This document shows, one piece after another, positions 17,809 to 25,914 of a stretch of DNA of 64,000 bases (the first letter of the stretch is position 1; each line of letters starts with the position of its first letter). Under the pieces are notes generated by a model. That model did no database searches. It was given only the letters and a program-made list of their open reading frames with translations, and was not told the DNA's origin. This stretch comes from Anaerosporobacter faecicola (GTDB taxonomy: Bacteria > Bacillota > Clostridia > Lachnospirales > Lachnospiraceae). The stretch spans positions 32,657 to 96,656 of the forward strand of contig NZ_JAAQRO010000026.1 in the NCBI RefSeq assembly GCF_012070565.1. The letters are read 5' to 3'. Position numbers and translations under genes: made by a program.

Positions 17809-18360
17809 ATGAAATTAGTAATTGCATCCGATATTCACGGATCGGCTTATTATTGTAAAAAATTATTAAGTCGTTATAAGGAAGAAAAAGCAGATAAACT
17901 TATATTACTTGGAGACCTCTTATATCATGGTCCAAGAAACGATCTTCCAAAGGAGTATGCACCAAAGGAAGTCATCCAAATGCTAAATGAAATAAAAGCA
18001 GAAATTCTGTGTGTACGTGGAAACTGTGAAGCAGAAGTGGATCAAATGGTATTGGAGTTTCCTGTATTGTCAGATTCTATGATCTTATATTTGGATGGTC
18101 GAATGGTATTTGCAACACATGGACATTTATTTCATAAAGAGCATCTTCCACAATTGAAGGCTGGTGATATACTATTACATGGTCATACACATGTACAAGC
18201 GCTAGAACGTGTGGAAGGGTATTATTATATGAATCCTGGTTCTGTATCCATTCCTAAGAACGGAAATGAAAATAGTTACATGGTATATGAGAATGGAATC
18301 TATACCATTAAAAATCTTGATGGTAAAGAGATTGATCACATCAGTGTGATAGAAGAATAA
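17809..18360 (+). CDS. YfcE-type metallophosphoesterase
   Basis: 183 aa, the full length of YfcE/MJ0936-like phosphodiesterases. All metal-binding blocks are visible: SDIHGS, LGDLLYHG, RGNCE, ATHGHLF and HGHTHV. The family hydrolyses phosphodiester substrates with Mn2+; the natural substrate is unknown. It starts 15 nt after the restriction endonuclease gene with its own GAAAGGA site and no obvious promoter between, so it is probably read from the R-M transcript or a promoter inside it. A strong hairpin terminator follows. It is likely an older chromosomal gene beside an inserted R-M unit. Confidence 0.9.
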   Translation: MKLVIASDIHGSAYYCKKLLSRYKEEKADKLILLGDLLYHGPRNDLPKEYAPKEVIQMLNEIKAEILCVRGNCEAEVDQMVLEFPVLSDSMILYLDGRMVFATHGHLFHKEHLPQLKAGDILLHGHTHVQALERVEGYYYMNPGSVSIPKNGNENSYMVYENGIYTIKNLDGKEIDHISVIEE

Positions 18361-18388
18361 GTAGAGTTTTGTTTATGTTTTATGGAGA

Positions 18389-18428
18389 AAAAGGACATAG
18401 GTTTCACGTAAGAAACCTATGTCCTTTT
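18389..18428. terminator. Bidirectional terminator between convergent genes
   Basis: A perfect 17-bp stem (AAAAGGACATAGGTTTC and complement, 18389-18405 and 18412-18428) with loop ACGTAA; A and T tails make it usable for both the phosphodiesterase (+) and the cobalamin adenosyltransferase (-) genes. Confidence 0.9.
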
Positions 18429-18444
18429 GCATTGGTGTAATCCA

Positions 18445-18969
18445 TTATAATTCAATACCTTCACGAGGAAGTACGCCCTTATCATATGGATGGCGTATTT
18501 TTTTTATTTCAGAAGCATAGTCGGCTAGATTTAATAACTCAGGGGAAGGATGTTTTCCTGTAATGACAATCTCCAATTGCGTTGGTCTATTCTTAAGAAA
18601 TTGAAGCAAATAGTCAAGATCAATAAATTCATAACAGTAGGCGTAGGTAAGCTCATCAAGAATAAGAAGATCATAATGTCCTTCATACGCAAGTGTACAG
18701 GTATCAACTAATAACTTTTGATAGTATGCATATGCACTTTTTTTCTCTTCACTACTAAGGGTATAGTAGTAACCAAAAACGGTATTGGTGGGAATAATGG
18801 TAATGTTGGGTAATTGCTTAAGTGCATTTATTTCACTTGAGGAGTTCGTTTTTAAAAATCTAGCGAGCAATACTTGTTTTCCTGCACCAATTGCTCGAAT
18901 GGCTAGCCCTATGGCAGCGGTTGTCTTACCTTTTCCTTCCCCATAATATATATGAATATAACTTGGCAT
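18445..18969 (-). CDS. cobO: Cob(I)alamin adenosyltransferase, CobO/BtuR type
   Basis: 174 aa. The N-terminal P-loop reads GEGKGKTTAAIG (about residues 10-21), the hallmark of BtuR/CobO/CobA corrinoid adenosyltransferases, with LLILDELTYAY in the middle. It transfers the adenosyl group of ATP to cob(I)alamin or corrinoids, for coenzyme B12 made or salvaged for adenosylcobalamin enzymes. AAAGGAG precedes the ATG. No other cobalamin genes are nearby, so it looks like a salvage or solitary copy. Confidence 0.93.
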   Translation of the reverse strand: MPSYIHIYYGEGKGKTTAAIGLAIRAIGAGKQVLLARFLKTNSSSEINALKQLPNITIIPTNTVFGYYYTLSSEEKKSAYAYYQKLLVDTCTLAYEGHYDLLILDELTYAYCYEFIDLDYLLQFLKNRPTQLEIVITGKHPSPELLNLADYASEIKKIRHPYDKGVLPREGIEL

Positions 18970-19263
18970 ATGGGAACTCCTTTCTACTTATAAATATTCA
19001 CCTATGCAAACATTTTGGTGTAAAATATCGAAATAACGCTTAAATTGTATGCATAGGCTAACATATATGTTAGTGGAAAAAATAACTTTGGAATAAAAGG
19101 GCAAAAGGGAATCTATATCTTTTTGTAGTATCTGTAAAATTGTATAAAGTTATGTATAAATACCTTGCATAGGTGGAAAAGGTAGATTATTATGAAAAGA
19201 GAATTAAGGAATGGAAGCAAATTATATTTGGTTCAACAGTAAGAAAGAAAAGGGTGTGCATAA
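18970..19263. other. Intergenic region between divergent cobO and rhomboid genes
   Basis: AT-rich spacer holding the start regions of two divergent genes. A TATAAA (about 19142) and a TATGTATAAAT stretch are possible -10 elements for the rhomboid gene, but no convincing -35 box was found. A 16-codon frame at 19192 lacks a good ribosome site. Confidence 0.4.
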
Positions 19264-20298
19264 ATGAATAATGTCCTGCAACAAGCGTTTGAACAGGTAG
19301 GTTATATAACGATACAAAGCAACCAAGTGGAAAATCTGTTGTATCAAGTTCGTGAGGAAGGTGTATATATTGTATCTTGTGTGCGAGTAATGCATCAATC
19401 TTTAGAAGCCTATGAGAATAAACAATCAAAGATGAAATGGAACTTTATTAACCAAGGATATCGGAATATACGAGTACTACATTTATTAATTGCAGATGAT
19501 CCTGAGGAAGCGAAATCGTATGTAAAACAGGGAATTGATACGTACTGGATTATAAATGAAACCACATTGCAGCTGATCGTTTATGAAAATCAACCATCTG
19601 ATTTTCTAAATAGCAAAAAACTTGTTGAAGATGTTCTAGAAGCAGAAAGTAATAGATACAGAAAACCTAGCATTGTTAGTTGGTTTATTTCTATAAAAAA
19701 GAAAATGGATCCTGCAAAGATTACTTGGAGTTTGGTGATTGTTAATGTTTTGCTTTTTTTGATTATGGATTGGTCACCTGACAGATCCATCTATAATGCA
19801 ATGATCAATCAGGGAGGTATTAGTTATCAAACATTTATTCAGGGACACCAGTATTATCGAGGAATTTCTCATATGTTTCTCCATGGAGACTTGGATCATT
19901 TATTGGGGAATATGATTGTATTATCATTTGTTGGTATGGAAGTAGAAAAACGTCTAGGACATAAGAGATATCTCGTGTTGTATTTTCTAGGAGGAATGGT
20001 TGCGGCATTAACTTCCCTGGGATATAATAGATTACGAGAGCCTGCAATTTTGTCCATTGGCGCGTCAGGAGCCATATTTGCGGTGGTGGGAGCACTCGTT
20101 GCTATTATAGTAATGGATCATAATGAATATAAAGAAATTGGAATTAAGAGGCTTCTATTTTTTATTGTAATATCCATCGGAAATGGATTGCAGTCCCAAG
20201 GAATTGATAATGCAGCACATATAGGAGGCGTTATAGCTGGAGCGCTACTGGGATATTTGCTATTTCATTTGAAATTGAAAAAACATACAGAAGAATAA
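19264..20298 (+). CDS. Rhomboid family intramembrane serine protease
   Basis: 344 aa. Residues 1-about 140 form a soluble N-terminal domain with no hydrophobic stretch; the rest holds six to seven membrane segments. Catalytic serine is in GASGAIFAV and catalytic histidine in NAAHIGGVIAG; HMFLHGDLDHLLGNM is the conserved segment before them. Rhomboids cleave membrane proteins within or near their transmembrane helices; the substrate is unknown. AAGGGTG lies 7 nt before the ATG. The cytoplasmic N-domain resembles those of YqgP/GluP-like Firmicute rhomboids only in position and size. Confidence 0.93.
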   Translation: MNNVLQQAFEQVGYITIQSNQVENLLYQVREEGVYIVSCVRVMHQSLEAYENKQSKMKWNFINQGYRNIRVLHLLIADDPEEAKSYVKQGIDTYWIINETTLQLIVYENQPSDFLNSKKLVEDVLEAESNRYRKPSIVSWFISIKKKMDPAKITWSLVIVNVLLFLIMDWSPDRSIYNAMINQGGISYQTFIQGHQYYRGISHMFLHGDLDHLLGNMIVLSFVGMEVEKRLGHKRYLVLYFLGGMVAALTSLGYNRLREPAILSIGASGAIFAVVGALVAIIVMDHNEYKEIGIKRLLFFIVISIGNGLQSQGIDNAAHIGGVIAGALLGYLLFHLKLKKHTEE

Positions 20299-20365
20299 AA
20301 TGATAAAGGAAGATTGAAGTAACGATAGAGAATACAGAACCAATATAAAGCAGGAGGATGCATAT

Positions 20366-21349
20366 ATGAAAGTTAATATTTATTATGGTGGAAGAGGATT
20401 GATTGAAGATCCTACAATATATGTAATGAATAAGTTGATGGAAGTATTAGGGGAACTGCGCGTTGAAGTAACCAAATATAATCTTTATGAAGATAAGAAT
20501 GGTATAACAACGCTACCGAAAACATTAAAAGAGGCAGATGCTATTATCTTAGCAACAAATCTAGAATGGTGGGGAATTGGCGGATATATGCAGCAGTTTT
20601 TAGATGCTTGCTGGTTATATGGAGATAAAGAGCACATTGCTAAGTTATATATGATGCCTGTTGTTATGTCAAATACATATGGCGAGCAGGAAGCCCAATT
20701 ATCGCTTGTTAAGGCGTGGGAAGTTCTTGGTGGAATTCCTTGCGATGGATTGTGCGCTTATGTATCCGATCATGTTGAATTTGAAACAAATCCTTCCTAT
20801 AAGATGATTATTGAGAAAAAAGCAGAAATGCTCTATCGATGTGTAAATCAAAAGCAGAAGGGGTTGCCATCAAGTAGCAGTGCAATTAATCATACAGTCT
20901 TAAAGAATAATACATTAGAATTGACACCACAGGAAAGTGAGCAATTATCAATGTATGTATCAGATGATACCTATGTAAAGAAACAAAAAGAGGATATAGA
21001 GGAGTTATCTAGTCTATTTAAAGAAATGTTAGGAACGGATAGTTCGGATGAGTATTATATCAAAGAATTAAAAGCTGCATTTCAACCATTACAAGGCTTT
21101 TCTGGTTCTTTTGAGATTACGATTACAGACAAGAATAAGGTTCTAATAGTTGAGATTAACGGAGAAGAATTAAATTGTTATTATGGAAATGCAGATCAAA
21201 CGGATGTACAGATTAAGACTTCCCATAGTATTATGGAAAGTATAACGAAGGGACGTACGACGTTACAGAAAGCGTTTATGACAGGTGAACTATCTGCAAA
21301 AGGAAATTTCAAACTACTACGTAATTTTGATTCCATGTTTGTATTTTAG
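20366..21349 (+). CDS. Flavodoxin-like NAD(P)H reductase fused to SCP2-like domain
   Basis: 327 aa in two parts. Residues 1-about 165 look like an NADPH-dependent FMN reductase/flavodoxin fold (MKVNIYYGGRG, ILATNLEWWGIGGYMQQFLDA). Residues about 215-327 resemble a sterol carrier protein 2 (SCP2) lipid-binding domain, ending with the typical AFMTGELSAKGNFKLLRNF. The joining linker is serine-rich. A redox step on a lipid-like molecule is conceivable, but the function is unknown. CAGGAGG precedes the ATG. The four-hairpin element follows the gene. Confidence 0.75.
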   Translation: MKVNIYYGGRGLIEDPTIYVMNKLMEVLGELRVEVTKYNLYEDKNGITTLPKTLKEADAIILATNLEWWGIGGYMQQFLDACWLYGDKEHIAKLYMMPVVMSNTYGEQEAQLSLVKAWEVLGGIPCDGLCAYVSDHVEFETNPSYKMIIEKKAEMLYRCVNQKQKGLPSSSSAINHTVLKNNTLELTPQESEQLSMYVSDDTYVKKQKEDIEELSSLFKEMLGTDSSDEYYIKELKAAFQPLQGFSGSFEITITDKNKVLIVEINGEELNCYYGNADQTDVQIKTSHSIMESITKGRTTLQKAFMTGELSAKGNFKLLRNFDSMFVF

Positions 21350-21429
21350 TACGTTTCCTACGAATTATGTGAGTATGTGTCTTTGGTAGGGAATAAGGAT
21401 ATATAGATGCTATAAGGTTAAGTCAATTG

Positions 21430-21623
21430 AAAAAACCTCAAAGTACCAATTGGGAGTTGGTGTACTTTGAGGTTTTAGTTTTCTAATTAATTGGGAGTTA
21501 ATTAGAAGGACACATATGGTCGCTTAACGGATGGCCAATTGGATTGGGAGTTCCAATTGGTATAGTGTTTTTTGTGGTATTTGTTTTGGCTTTGTATCTG
21601 CATTTGGGAGATGACAGTACAAA
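21430..21623 (-). ncRNA. Four tandem hairpins sharing the loop CTCCCAA; 3' UTR or sRNA
   Basis: Four stem-loops follow each other, each with TTGGGAG as the loop on the plus strand (CTCCCAA on the minus): stems 21432-21449/21457-21476 (18 bp, 2-nt bulge), 21481-21490/21498-21507 (10 bp perfect), 21535-21543/21552-21560 (9 bp), 21591-21603/21611-21623 (12 bp, two single-base bulges). Stem sequences differ while the loop is constant, so the loop is what is preserved. Read on the minus strand, the last hairpin is followed by six T, an intrinsic terminator, and the element starts 41 nt past the histidine kinase stop. It may be a 3'-UTR-derived RNA with C-rich loops able to pair with Shine-Dalgarno sequences. 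Strand and function are inferred. Confidence 0.5.
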
Positions 21624-21664
21624 AGAGTTGATTTTATAAGGAGTTCAGAAACATTCTTATAGGA

Positions 21665-22432
21665 TCAACGGTTTGGGAGAAAAATCTTAAACTCTGTCCA
21701 ATTTTCATCAAGTAGTAGCTTAATATAGCCTTCATGAGCATGGATAATCTGCTGTGTAACAGCCAACCCCATACCAGTTCCATTTGGCTTGTAGGTGACA
21801 AATGGCTCAAAGATATTAAGTGTATCATCCAAGTTGATTGGTTCTCCATTGTTTTTAAAAGAGATGGTTATATATTCTGTAGAAGATTGTTCGTTATTCA
21901 TAGATAGAAGTTCATTGGATATATGGATTTGAATTACCCCGGATTCATCCATGGCTTCAACTGCATTCTTTATGATATTCGTAAATGCTTGTTTCAATTT
22001 AATCGGATCGCAAAGGAATGTTACTAATTTATGTTTTGTATCTTCTGTGGCAATCATCTCAATGGTTATGTTACGACTTGAGGTATGTATTTGAAAACCC
22101 TGAATTAGTTTCTGTAACATATGATTTAAATCACATGTTTGTAGATTTAGTTTTGTGCTGTGATTGTAAGCAGTTACATCATCTAATAGTAAAACTAAGT
22201 CACTAACATCATCTGTTAGTTGCTCCCATAAATTACTTTCAGCAATCTCTGGATAATGTGATTCTAGTAGTTGAATTGTACTACTGATCAATGTTAATGG
22301 GTTTCTGATCTCATGAGTGATTTGAGATACTACAAATTGGTGTTGAGATTCCATTTGCTTAATTGCTTCATCAAATTCTTTGTTTTGTTTGCAAAGTTGA
22401 TAAAGTATTCCTGTTGTCTTATCATTATACAT
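21665..22432 (-). CDS. Small cytoplasmic sensor histidine kinase
   Basis: 255 aa from the chosen ATG (22432), 7 nt after AAGAGGTG; the frame extends 11 codons more. There is a short N-terminal helix, the H box HEIRNPLTLI, the N box NIIKNAVEAM, and the ATP lid region with GTGMGLAVTQQII. There is no membrane segment, PAS domain or partner regulator nearby, so it is an orphan cytoplasmic kinase of the NtrB/sporulation-kinase type. In spore formers such kinases often feed Spo0A, but nothing here shows the partner. Confidence 0.88.
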   Translation of the reverse strand: MYNDKTTGILYQLCKQNKEFDEAIKQMESQHQFVVSQITHEIRNPLTLISSTIQLLESHYPEIAESNLWEQLTDDVSDLVLLLDDVTAYNHSTKLNLQTCDLNHMLQKLIQGFQIHTSSRNITIEMIATEDTKHKLVTFLCDPIKLKQAFTNIIKNAVEAMDESGVIQIHISNELLSMNNEQSSTEYITISFKNNGEPINLDDTLNIFEPFVTYKPNGTGMGLAVTQQIIHAHEGYIKLLLDENWTEFKIFLPNR

Positions 22433-22976
22433 AATCATCACCTCTTTTACATATATTACCAACATAAAACGAGAATTTCAACTAATTTTTGTTTACACCA
22501 ATCGACAATAATAACGGTATCATATGTATATAAATTGGTATTAACTGTTTTCGTGTCTAAAAAAATCATATTAAGAGGAAGAAGATAAAAAAAATCATGT
22601 ATTTTTTCCGATACAATGTATAGAAAAGGGAGAATTAATTACAAAAAAGGTAGGCAAAATTTAATAATTACCAAAATATGTAAATATATTAGTTGGTACG
22701 ACATTTTATATGGAACTGTTCTCATATAAGATCAATGTTCTATTGTAACTATTTTCGTCCATTTTTAAAAGCCAATTATATAAAAATTTTGTGATAACAT
22801 TTCATTTTGGGGTTTACCCAAAACTGTAGTACTTGATGCAAGATGTATAAAAAGGAACTTCCTGTTTAAAATTAAAAAGGTGTGAGTTATAATAAACAGG
22901 AGATCAATATGTAATGTCGTGAGGGACATAATTTTTTACCCTTATATCATAATAATACAAACATGGAGGGATAATG
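22433..22976. other. Long AT-rich intergenic region before the HIT gene
   Basis: About 540 bp without a convincing gene. Near its right end AGGAGATCAAT leads to an ATG followed at once by TAA (22910-22915), and right after it comes a small hairpin (ATGTC / GACAT, about 22914-22929) with a run of six T, possibly an attenuator. Otherwise AT-rich with several TATAAT-like words and no strong promoter pair. Confidence 0.4.
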
Positions 22977-23390
22977 ATGAACGATAACTGTATTTTTTGT
23001 AAAATTGCAGCAGGAGAGATTCCATCTTATACGGTATATGAAGATGATGATTTTAAGGCTTTTATGGATATATCACCAGCTTCTAAAGGACATACAATCC
23101 TTATTCCCAAAAAGCATGCAGACAATCTGTATGAGTTGGATGAAACGGTAGCTTCTAAATTATTACCGGTTGCAAAGAAAATTGCAACTGCACTGAAAAC
23201 GGAATTACAATGTGAAGGGCTGAATTTATTGCAAAACAATGGAGAGATAGCAGGACAAACGGTGTTCCACTTTCATATGCACTTAATTCCTCGTTATGAA
23301 GGAGATCAAGTAGTAGTAAAATGGGTTCAGGAAAAGTATGAGGGAGAACCTTTGGATCAACTTAGTGCACGAATAAAAAAACATATATAA
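22977..23390 (+). CDS. HIT family nucleotide-binding protein
   Basis: 137 aa, the standard length of HIT (histidine triad) hydrolases. The N-terminal CIFCKIAAGEIPS and the triad FHFHMHLIPRY are both present. The family hydrolyses nucleoside phosphoramidates and related adenylates. GGAGGG lies 5 nt before the second of two adjacent ATGs, which I chose (22977); the first is at 22974. A strong terminator follows and murG is convergent. Confidence 0.95.
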   Translation: MNDNCIFCKIAAGEIPSYTVYEDDDFKAFMDISPASKGHTILIPKKHADNLYELDETVASKLLPVAKKIATALKTELQCEGLNLLQNNGEIAGQTVFHFHMHLIPRYEGDQVVVKWVQEKYEGEPLDQLSARIKKHI

Positions 23391-23395
23391 GTAAG

Positions 23396-23454
23396 AAAAG
23401 AGCATTGCTCATGTTTGATAAATAGTAAGAATCGAACAGGAGCAATGCTCTTTT
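23396..23454. terminator. Bidirectional terminator between HIT gene and murG
   Basis: Arms AAAAGAGCATTGCTC (23396-23410) and GAGCAATGCTCTTTT (23440-23454), with additional pairing inside the loop. Confidence 0.88.
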
Positions 23455-23464
23455 GTATGTTTCG

Positions 23465-24538
23465 TTATTTGGTAGAAGAAGTTAATCCTTCAATTAATTC
23501 AACGATTGTTTCCACCGCATCATTTAACTTACTTTCATTCATCTTGGCAACATAACTTGAGCGATGGGTATAAACTTCATTTACTGCTTCTAATAAGGTG
23601 TCTTTTGTTAAGTCTTCTTCTTGAATAACATAACTAAATCCTTGCTTTTTGAAAGAAGCAGCATTGAGAATTTGATCACCACGGCTTTGTGCAGCGGATA
23701 ACGGTACAAGAATGTTTGGTTTCTTTAAAGCGAGTAATTCGCATATTGCATTAGCACCAGCACGAGAGATAACAAGGTCTGCACAAGCAAGTAGATCGCT
23801 TAACTCTTCTTTAATATACTCGTACTGAACATACCCTTGTTTCCCGACTAAGGACTGTTCCACTTTTCCTTTCCCGCATAAATGAATAACTTGAAATTGT
23901 TCCAATAAAGTATCCAATATATTACGAACAGCTTCATTTACAACGGCAGATCCAAGACTACCACCAACAATCAATACAACAGGTTTATTTTGTGTAAATC
24001 CACAGAAGTCCAATCCTTTTAATTTGTTACCCGAGAATAACTCTTTCCGTATTGGAGAACCAGTTAAGACTGCTTTACCTTCTGGAAGGTTATGAAGTGT
24101 CTCAGGAAAGTTAGCGCACACTTTTGTAGCAGATGGAATACAGATTCGGTTTGCTAAACCTGGAGTCATATCCGATTCGTGAATGATTGTAGGTACTTTG
24201 CGCTTTTTCGCAGCTAAAACAACAGGAACTGTAACAAAACCACCCTTTGAAAAGATGACATCAGGTTTTAGTTCTTTCATTAACTTCTTAGCTTCGCGAT
24301 ATCCTTTTAATACTTTGAATGGATCACTAAAATTCTTAATATCGAAGTATCGTCTAAGTTTTCCAGAAGATATTCCGTGATATGGAATATGCAAGTCTTC
24401 AATTAGCTTTCTTTCCATACCGTCATAAGAGCCAATGTATTGTATGTCATATCCAGCGGCCTTTAATGCGGGAATAAGAGCAATATTAGGGGTGACATGA
24501 CCAGCGGTACCTCCACCAGTTAAGATAATTCGTTTCAT
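23465..24538 (-). CDS. murG: MurG, lipid II-forming GlcNAc transferase
   Basis: 357 aa, full length. It transfers GlcNAc from UDP-GlcNAc to lipid I, making lipid II for peptidoglycan at the inner membrane face. The N-terminal glycine loop TGGGTAGHV and the C-terminal block with GGSLGS and [10 protein letters not shown] are visible. The ATG at 24538 follows TTGGAGG by 7 nt; ten upstream codons in frame are probably untranslated. It stands outside a dcw cluster, which is common in Lachnospiraceae-type genomes. Confidence 0.96.
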   Translation of the reverse strand: MKRIILTGGGTAGHVTPNIALIPALKAAGYDIQYIGSYDGMERKLIEDLHIPYHGISSGKLRRYFDIKNFSDPFKVLKGYREAKKLMKELKPDVIFSKGGFVTVPVVLAAKKRKVPTIIHESDMTPGLANRICIPSATKVCANFPETLHNLPEGKAVLTGSPIRKELFSGNKLKGLDFCGFTQNKPVVLIVGGSLGSAVVNEAVRNILDTLLEQFQVIHLCGKGKVEQSLVGKQGYVQYEYIKEELSDLLACADLVISRAGANAICELLALKKPNILVPLSAAQSRGDQILNAASFKKQGFSYVIQEEDLTKDTLLEAVNEVYTHRSSYVAKMNESKLNDAVETIVELIEGLTSSTK

Positions 24539-24617
24539 AGTTAACCTCCAATCCTTTATAACGCGCAATTTTATGCGTAAATAGTTATCAGATGTACATT
24601 ATGTGGTTACGTAGGTA

Positions 24618-25517
24618 CTATATAAAGCGGTGACGATAACCACATCGTTTACAAAGTTCTTCTATAATCTTATGATCCTTAAAACCGTGTAATATAGATT
24701 GTGCACGTTCACCATTTATTATAGAAGAAAATGATGTTGAAAAGATATTTCCTAAAGAGACATCTCCTTCTTGATCTAAACAACAAGGAACAACAGTACC
24801 ATCAACTAATATACCTGCTTGTGTTCCTAATCCATAACAAAAGCCCTCTGTACTTAAGACAGGTACAGATAAAGATGGCCATTGAAACCGATGGTCTTGA
24901 TTTAGATAGACACGTTCCATTAAAGCGATTCCACGCGTAATCATTTCTGGTTTAATGGAAACATGAAAAGCGTCTTCTAAAAAGGAATGAACAAAACGGT
25001 TTTTTTCATGAGTAAACGTATCTGTATGTTCCCCTTCTAAGTTCCATAGACGGAGAGCGGTAATTGCTTTGGTATGCTGGCTCATATAGATGGCGTAATC
25101 GGTTATAGGTTTTAGATACGAATAAAGATCCTCTTTAATTTTGTTAAGATCGGAATCGCTTCGCTCCATCTTTACATCTTGTTCAAAGCTATGAAGAGAG
25201 ATATTGACCTGACGTAATGCATTAGCAGTAGATAAAATTGCTGCTTTTTCTTGTATCATAGTACCGTTGGTTGTAATATTGGCATGAAGATGGTATTGAC
25301 TGCATAACGACAAAATATCCTGCAGCTCTGGGTGTAACAGAGGTTCTCCCTTTATGTGTAGATAGACGTAGTCAGTAAAAGGTGATATTTCTGTTAGGAT
25401 ATGTTCAAAGTCATTCGTGGACATAAACGATGGTGCACGGTTTGTCTTTGGGCAGAAGCTACAGGATAAATTACATATGTTTGTTATCTCTATATAAATA
25501 CGCTTAAATGGTTTCAA
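24618..25517 (-). CDS. Radical SAM protein with SPASM-like domain
   Basis: 299 aa. The radical SAM cluster motif CNLSCSFC lies at residues 13-20, followed by GEPLLHPEL and ITTNGT, the usual strands of the barrel. The C-terminal part has CYGLG, VVPCCLD and a CKRCGY tail, giving the extra cysteines of SPASM-type auxiliary cluster domains. The start appears to be a TTG directly after the stop of the upstream TSCPD gene, so it is translationally coupled; no ATG fits. Family members modify peptides or act as sulfatase-maturase-like enzymes; the substrate is unknown and no small precursor peptide is evident. Confidence 0.85.
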   Translation of the reverse strand: MKPFKRIYIEITNICNLSCSFCPKTNRAPSFMSTNDFEHILTEISPFTDYVYLHIKGEPLLHPELQDILSLCSQYHLHANITTNGTMIQEKAAILSTANALRQVNISLHSFEQDVKMERSDSDLNKIKEDLYSYLKPITDYAIYMSQHTKAITALRLWNLEGEHTDTFTHEKNRFVHSFLEDAFHVSIKPEMITRGIALMERVYLNQDHRFQWPSLSVPVLSTEGFCYGLGTQAGILVDGTVVPCCLDQEGDVSLGNIFSTSFSSIINGERAQSILHGFKDHKIIEELCKRCGYRHRFI

Positions 25518-25760
25518 TTATTTCTGTTGGTATGCTCTCAAAGCTTTGGCTAGTTGGTCTGGACATGAGGTAGGACGATAGCCACATTTTAAGCCATCCA
25601 GACGGTTGATCACTTCGTCAACGGACATGCCTTCCACTAACTTAGCGATTCCTTGCGTGTTACCTGAACAACCACCTACAAACGATACGTTTTTTAAGAT
25701 GTTGTTTTCAATATCAAAATGAATTTCTTGGCTACAAACGCCAGATGTTTTATAAATCAT
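25518..25760 (-). CDS. TSCPD domain protein (TIGR03905-type)
   Basis: 80 aa and named for the motif seen at residues 64-68 (TSCPD). Conserved cysteines are also in SGVCS, GGCSG and KCGY. The domain occurs alone and at the C-terminus of some ribonucleotide reductases; function unknown, possibly metal binding. TAGGAGATC precedes the ATG. Its stop codon abuts the TTG start of the radical SAM gene, so the two form an operon. Confidence 0.88.
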   Translation of the reverse strand: MIYKTSGVCSQEIHFDIENNILKNVSFVGGCSGNTQGIAKLVEGMSVDEVINRLDGLKCGYRPTSCPDQLAKALRAYQQK

Positions 25761-25847
25761 ATAAGATCTCCTAACTTAATATATTTATAATCTAATGTAT
25801 TATTCTATCGTAGTTTTTGCTTCTTTGCAATGGAAATTCAGATATTC

Positions 25848-25876
25848 TTGCATTTAATAATAAGAAATGGTAAAGT
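25848..25876 (+). promoter_or_regulatory. Predicted promoter of mtnN
   Basis: TTGCAT (25848-25853), a 17-bp spacer and TAAAGT (25871-25876), with the start codon about 33 nt past the expected transcription start. Confidence 0.55.
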
Positions 25877-25914
25877 CTAAATATAGATAACAGAAGAGTG
25901 CTAGGAGGAAGCAG

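Noticed and set aside
19192..19242. 16-codon frame upstream of the rhomboid gene
   Set aside because: Too short and with a weak ribosome site; no attenuator or stem beside it.
21673..21679. Fifth TTGGGAG as another hairpin loop
   Set aside because: The flanking bases do not pair, and the heptamer lies in the kinase coding end; kept only as a note.
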